Assembly (NCBI RefSeq): GCF_038008685.1
Contig: NZ_JBBOZQ010000001.1
Span: 2,542,001-2,606,000 of the forward strand
Reading direction: 5' to 3'
Source: Lysinibacillus sp. FSL W8-0992
GTDB lineage: Bacteria; Bacillota; Bacilli; Bacillales_A; Planococcaceae
Length of the DNA stretch: 64,000 nucleotides
The position numbers were made by a program, and so were the translations under genes. Numbering within the stretch: the stretch's first letter is position 1; the number at the start of each line of letters is the position of its first letter. This document shows, in pieces, positions 62,128 to 64,000 of this stretch. The notes under the pieces were generated by a model. It ran no database searches. It had not been told where the DNA came from and worked only from the letters and a program-made list of their open reading frames with translations.

Positions 62128-63111
62128 ATGCTTACAAATCATACAAACAACAAATATGATAATCCGCATCAACTTCTTGTAGCTGAGTGGGTGAAGGAGT
62201 TTCGACCATTTGCACAAGAAGGTAAATGTGCAAGCTATATTCCAGCATTAGCTCAAAAAGATCCTCATCATTTGGCCATTTCGATTATTGGACCAAATAA
62301 TGACGAAATTAATGGAGGGGATACAACTGAACTTTTTACGCTTCAAAGTGTATCGAAAGTTGTAACGTTTATTTTAGCGTGTATGGACCGAGGATTATCT
62401 TATGTTTTAGAGCGAGTAGATGTTGAGCCTACTGGTGATACCTTCAATTCAATTATTCGCCTTGAAAGTCATCAGCCTGGAAAACCGTTTAATCCGATGA
62501 TTAATGCAGGAGCCATTACAGTTTCCTCGATGCTTGCTGGTAATTCCCCACAAGAGAAAGTTTCAAAAATCCTCTATTTTTTAGAGAAAATTGTTGGGAA
62601 GAAATTAAAGGTGAATGAAGAGGTTTTTCAATCTGAATGGCACACCGCCAATCGCAATCGGTCATTAGCGTATTATTTAATGGATTCAGGCTTTTTAGAT
62701 TGCCCTGTAGAAGAGGCATTGGAAGTGTACTTGAAGCAATGTGCAATTGAAGTAAATGTTTCAGATTTAGCGATGATCGGTCTAGTTATCGCCAATGATG
62801 GCTATCATCCGCTATTACAAACACAGCTGTTTCCAAAGCAAGTGGCAAAACTAGCAAAGGCATTGATGGTGACGTGTGGTATGTATAATGCCTCAGGTAA
62901 ATTCGCTGCATTTATTGGTTTACCCGCTAAAAGTGGTGTATCAGGCGCCATTGTTGCGGCAGTTCCAAGTCACGCAAGTTTAGGTTCACCTTTCCCTGCT
63001 GGTTGTGGTATTGGCATATATGGACCTGCTATTGACGAAATCGGAAATAGTGTCGCAGGAGTAAAATTACTAAAGCATGTTGCGACAGAGTGGAACATGA
63101 ATATTTTTTAA
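62128..63111 (+). CDS. glsA: Glutaminase
   Basis: 327 residues, serine-dependent beta-lactamase-like fold converting glutamine to glutamate and ammonia. The SxxK motif is LQSVSKVVTF (about 74), followed by NPMINAGAI (about 126-134), the Tyr/Asn region (RNRSLAYYLMDSG, about 178), and the C-terminal KSGVSGAIVAAVP. GAGAGGAG precedes the ATG. Downstream of an amidohydrolase that could release glutamate or glutamine from a conjugate, so the three may work on one nitrogen source. Confidence 0.95.
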   Translation: MLTNHTNNKYDNPHQLLVAEWVKEFRPFAQEGKCASYIPALAQKDPHHLAISIIGPNNDEINGGDTTELFTLQSVSKVVTFILACMDRGLSYVLERVDVEPTGDTFNSIIRLESHQPGKPFNPMINAGAITVSSMLAGNSPQEKVSKILYFLEKIVGKKLKVNEEVFQSEWHTANRNRSLAYYLMDSGFLDCPVEEALEVYLKQCAIEVNVSDLAMIGLVIANDGYHPLLQTQLFPKQVAKLAKALMVTCGMYNASGKFAAFIGLPAKSGVSGAIVAAVPSHASLGSPFPAGCGIGIYGPAIDEIGNSVAGVKLLKHVATEWNMNIF

Positions 63112-63115
63112 TGAT

Positions 63116-63160
63116 AAAAGACTGTAGATTAGCATGAAGCTTTATCTACAGTCTTTTTTT
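63116..63160. terminator. Terminator after glsA
   Basis: AAAGACTGTAGAT...ATCTACAGTCTTTTTTT. Confidence 0.88.
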
Positions 63161-63261
63161 ATAAAATTTAAAAGTAAAGAACTACTGCCATTGATTTCCG
63201 TTTCGTGCGTGCGCTTTCTGTGGGCACACAAATATGAAACTTTATAAACACCCTTTAATAT

Positions 63262-63432
63262 TTACTGTATTTTTTTCTTTTCAGACAATAAAGACATACA
63301 TAGATTGATAATAAAACCGATGATCATTAATACTTGTAGTAATGGCCATGTAATTCTTGCTTGGACTAAGCTTATTATGAAAAATACAATGACAACACTA
63401 ACTAATGTAATCAATAGATTTTTCATTTTCAT
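63262..63432 (-). CDS. Small two-helix membrane protein
   Basis: 56 residues (MKMKNLLITLVSVVIVFFII...WPLLQVLMIIGFIINLCMSL...EKKKIQ), two transmembrane helices and a lysine-rich tail. AAAGGGG lies eight bases upstream of the start on the minus strand. No family is recognised. Convergent with glsA. Confidence 0.65.
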   Translation of the reverse strand: MKMKNLLITLVSVVIVFFIISLVQARITWPLLQVLMIIGFIINLCMSLLSEKKKIQ

Positions 63433-64000
63433 TGTCTTTACCCCTTTGTATTAATAGTGGATGTTTGAATATCAAATTCGCATAATTTTGCACCACACCT
63501 ACATAAATCAACTATTCAAACATGTGCTACCAATTTCTTAGTGACATTATAAAAAAATAACTAAAAATTTTCAATATAAAAATAAATGAAATTACACTGT
63601 TTTTTCTTCCTATTAATCAGTCTAAAAAGGAAGTTACTTTTTTAATTAATAATATGTTTACATTGGAAACATTAGGTATGCGAGAGGGGGGCCTGTTGTT
63701 GAAAAGATTTCGACTGTCATCTAGAACGCATAACGCTAGTTTAGCATTAAAAAGGAGATACAAAGTTAAATGTACAGTCAATAAGAGAATGGGGTACGGC
63801 TGAGATAGCAATATCAGTTGTACAGCTAAACATTGTAATGTTGGATAATTGGAGAAAGGTAGGCAGTCAGTGTAATCAACTATATAATGAAAAACAAGAC
63901 GCAATGCTTAATGATTGCGTCTTTGCTGTGGATTTGTCACAAATGATGATAGAAACAGTGTAGTTTATTGTTGACGATTTTTGCGTTTGTATAGAAGGAA
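63433..64000. other. Intergenic region at the window end
   Basis: No supported gene. A plus-strand stretch from about 63779 encodes SIREWGTAEIAISVVQ... for 60 codons without a start or ribosome site and may be a gene remnant. A hairpin GACGCAAT...ATTGCGTC lies at about 63898-63920. Confidence 0.4.

Noticed and set aside
63617-63904. Minus-strand 95-codon frame near the window end
   Set aside because: No ribosome site and low-complexity hydrophobic composition typical of antisense of AT-rich DNA.
1-64000. tRNA or rRNA genes and insertion sequences
   Set aside because: I saw no cloverleaf with TTCGA-type loop, no rRNA segment and no transposase frame in the window.

Overview
The window reads as chromosomal DNA of a low-GC Gram-positive spore-former of the Bacillales, most like Lysinibacillus or a close relative. 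The evidence is the Bacillus-type gene order (a yqgN-yqgQ-yqgS-like run, then a yqgW-yqgX-yqgY-like run, the comG operon, aroK, the gcvT-gcvPA-gcvPB operon), a T-box and a glycine riboswitch, AGGAGG-type ribosome sites with many TTG/GTG starts, and a single-membrane cell plan (lipoteichoic acid synthase, lipoprotein, no outer-membrane genes). The genus is an inference.

Left third (1-21.7 kb), core genes: a VWA-like protein, an MscS-type channel, trpE-trpG behind a tRNA-Trp T-box, two minus-strand envelope proteins, rpmG, 5-formyl-THF cyclo-ligase, yqgQ, an LtaS-type synthase, a ResA-like thioredoxin, the metallo-hydrolase yqgX between two small membrane proteins, a cysteine-containing HTH regulator, comGA-GG (competence pseudopilus), aroK, and the glycine cleavage operon under a tandem glycine riboswitch. 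Two convergent gene junctions hold intergenic palindromic repeats, including about three tandem copies of a 212-213 bp unit.

Middle (21.8-52.6 kb), accessory conflict island: its core (24.5-48.3 kb) looks like a contractile-injection or type-VI-secretion-like gene cluster in a Gram-positive. It has a Ser/Thr kinase, a 722-aa sheath-like protein, an Hcp-like tube protein, a J-domain protein, two FHA proteins, an intact PP2C phosphatase and a degenerate PP2C-TPR membrane protein. These are followed by three unnamed proteins that may be baseplate parts, an 882-aa Hsp70/actin-fold ATPase, a DcrB-like chaperone, a VgrG-like spike, a pentapeptide-repeat protein, a DUF4280 (PAAR-like) tip and a 1842-aa VgrG-Rhs-AHH nuclease effector with its immunity gene. 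I saw no ClpV, no TssJ/L/M membrane complex and no gp25. Toxin/immunity modules flank the core: on the left a small toxin with three mosaic paralogous immunity genes, on the right an orphan toxin tip plus immunity gene and a second copy of the left toxin's promoter and N-terminal domain followed by a fourth immunity paralogue. The two flanking copies are in direct orientation about 30 kb apart and could bound or delete the island.

Right end (52.9-64 kb): a Fur-controlled siderophore-binding lipoprotein, a large secreted helical-repeat surface protein, a winged-helix regulator next to an MFS transporter and an M20 amidohydrolase, a glutaminase (together suggesting uptake and breakdown of an acylated or glutamate-containing compound), and a 56-aa minus-strand membrane protein.

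Protein family calls come from reading motifs by eye. No database search was run. The sheath and baseplate assignments are the least certain.
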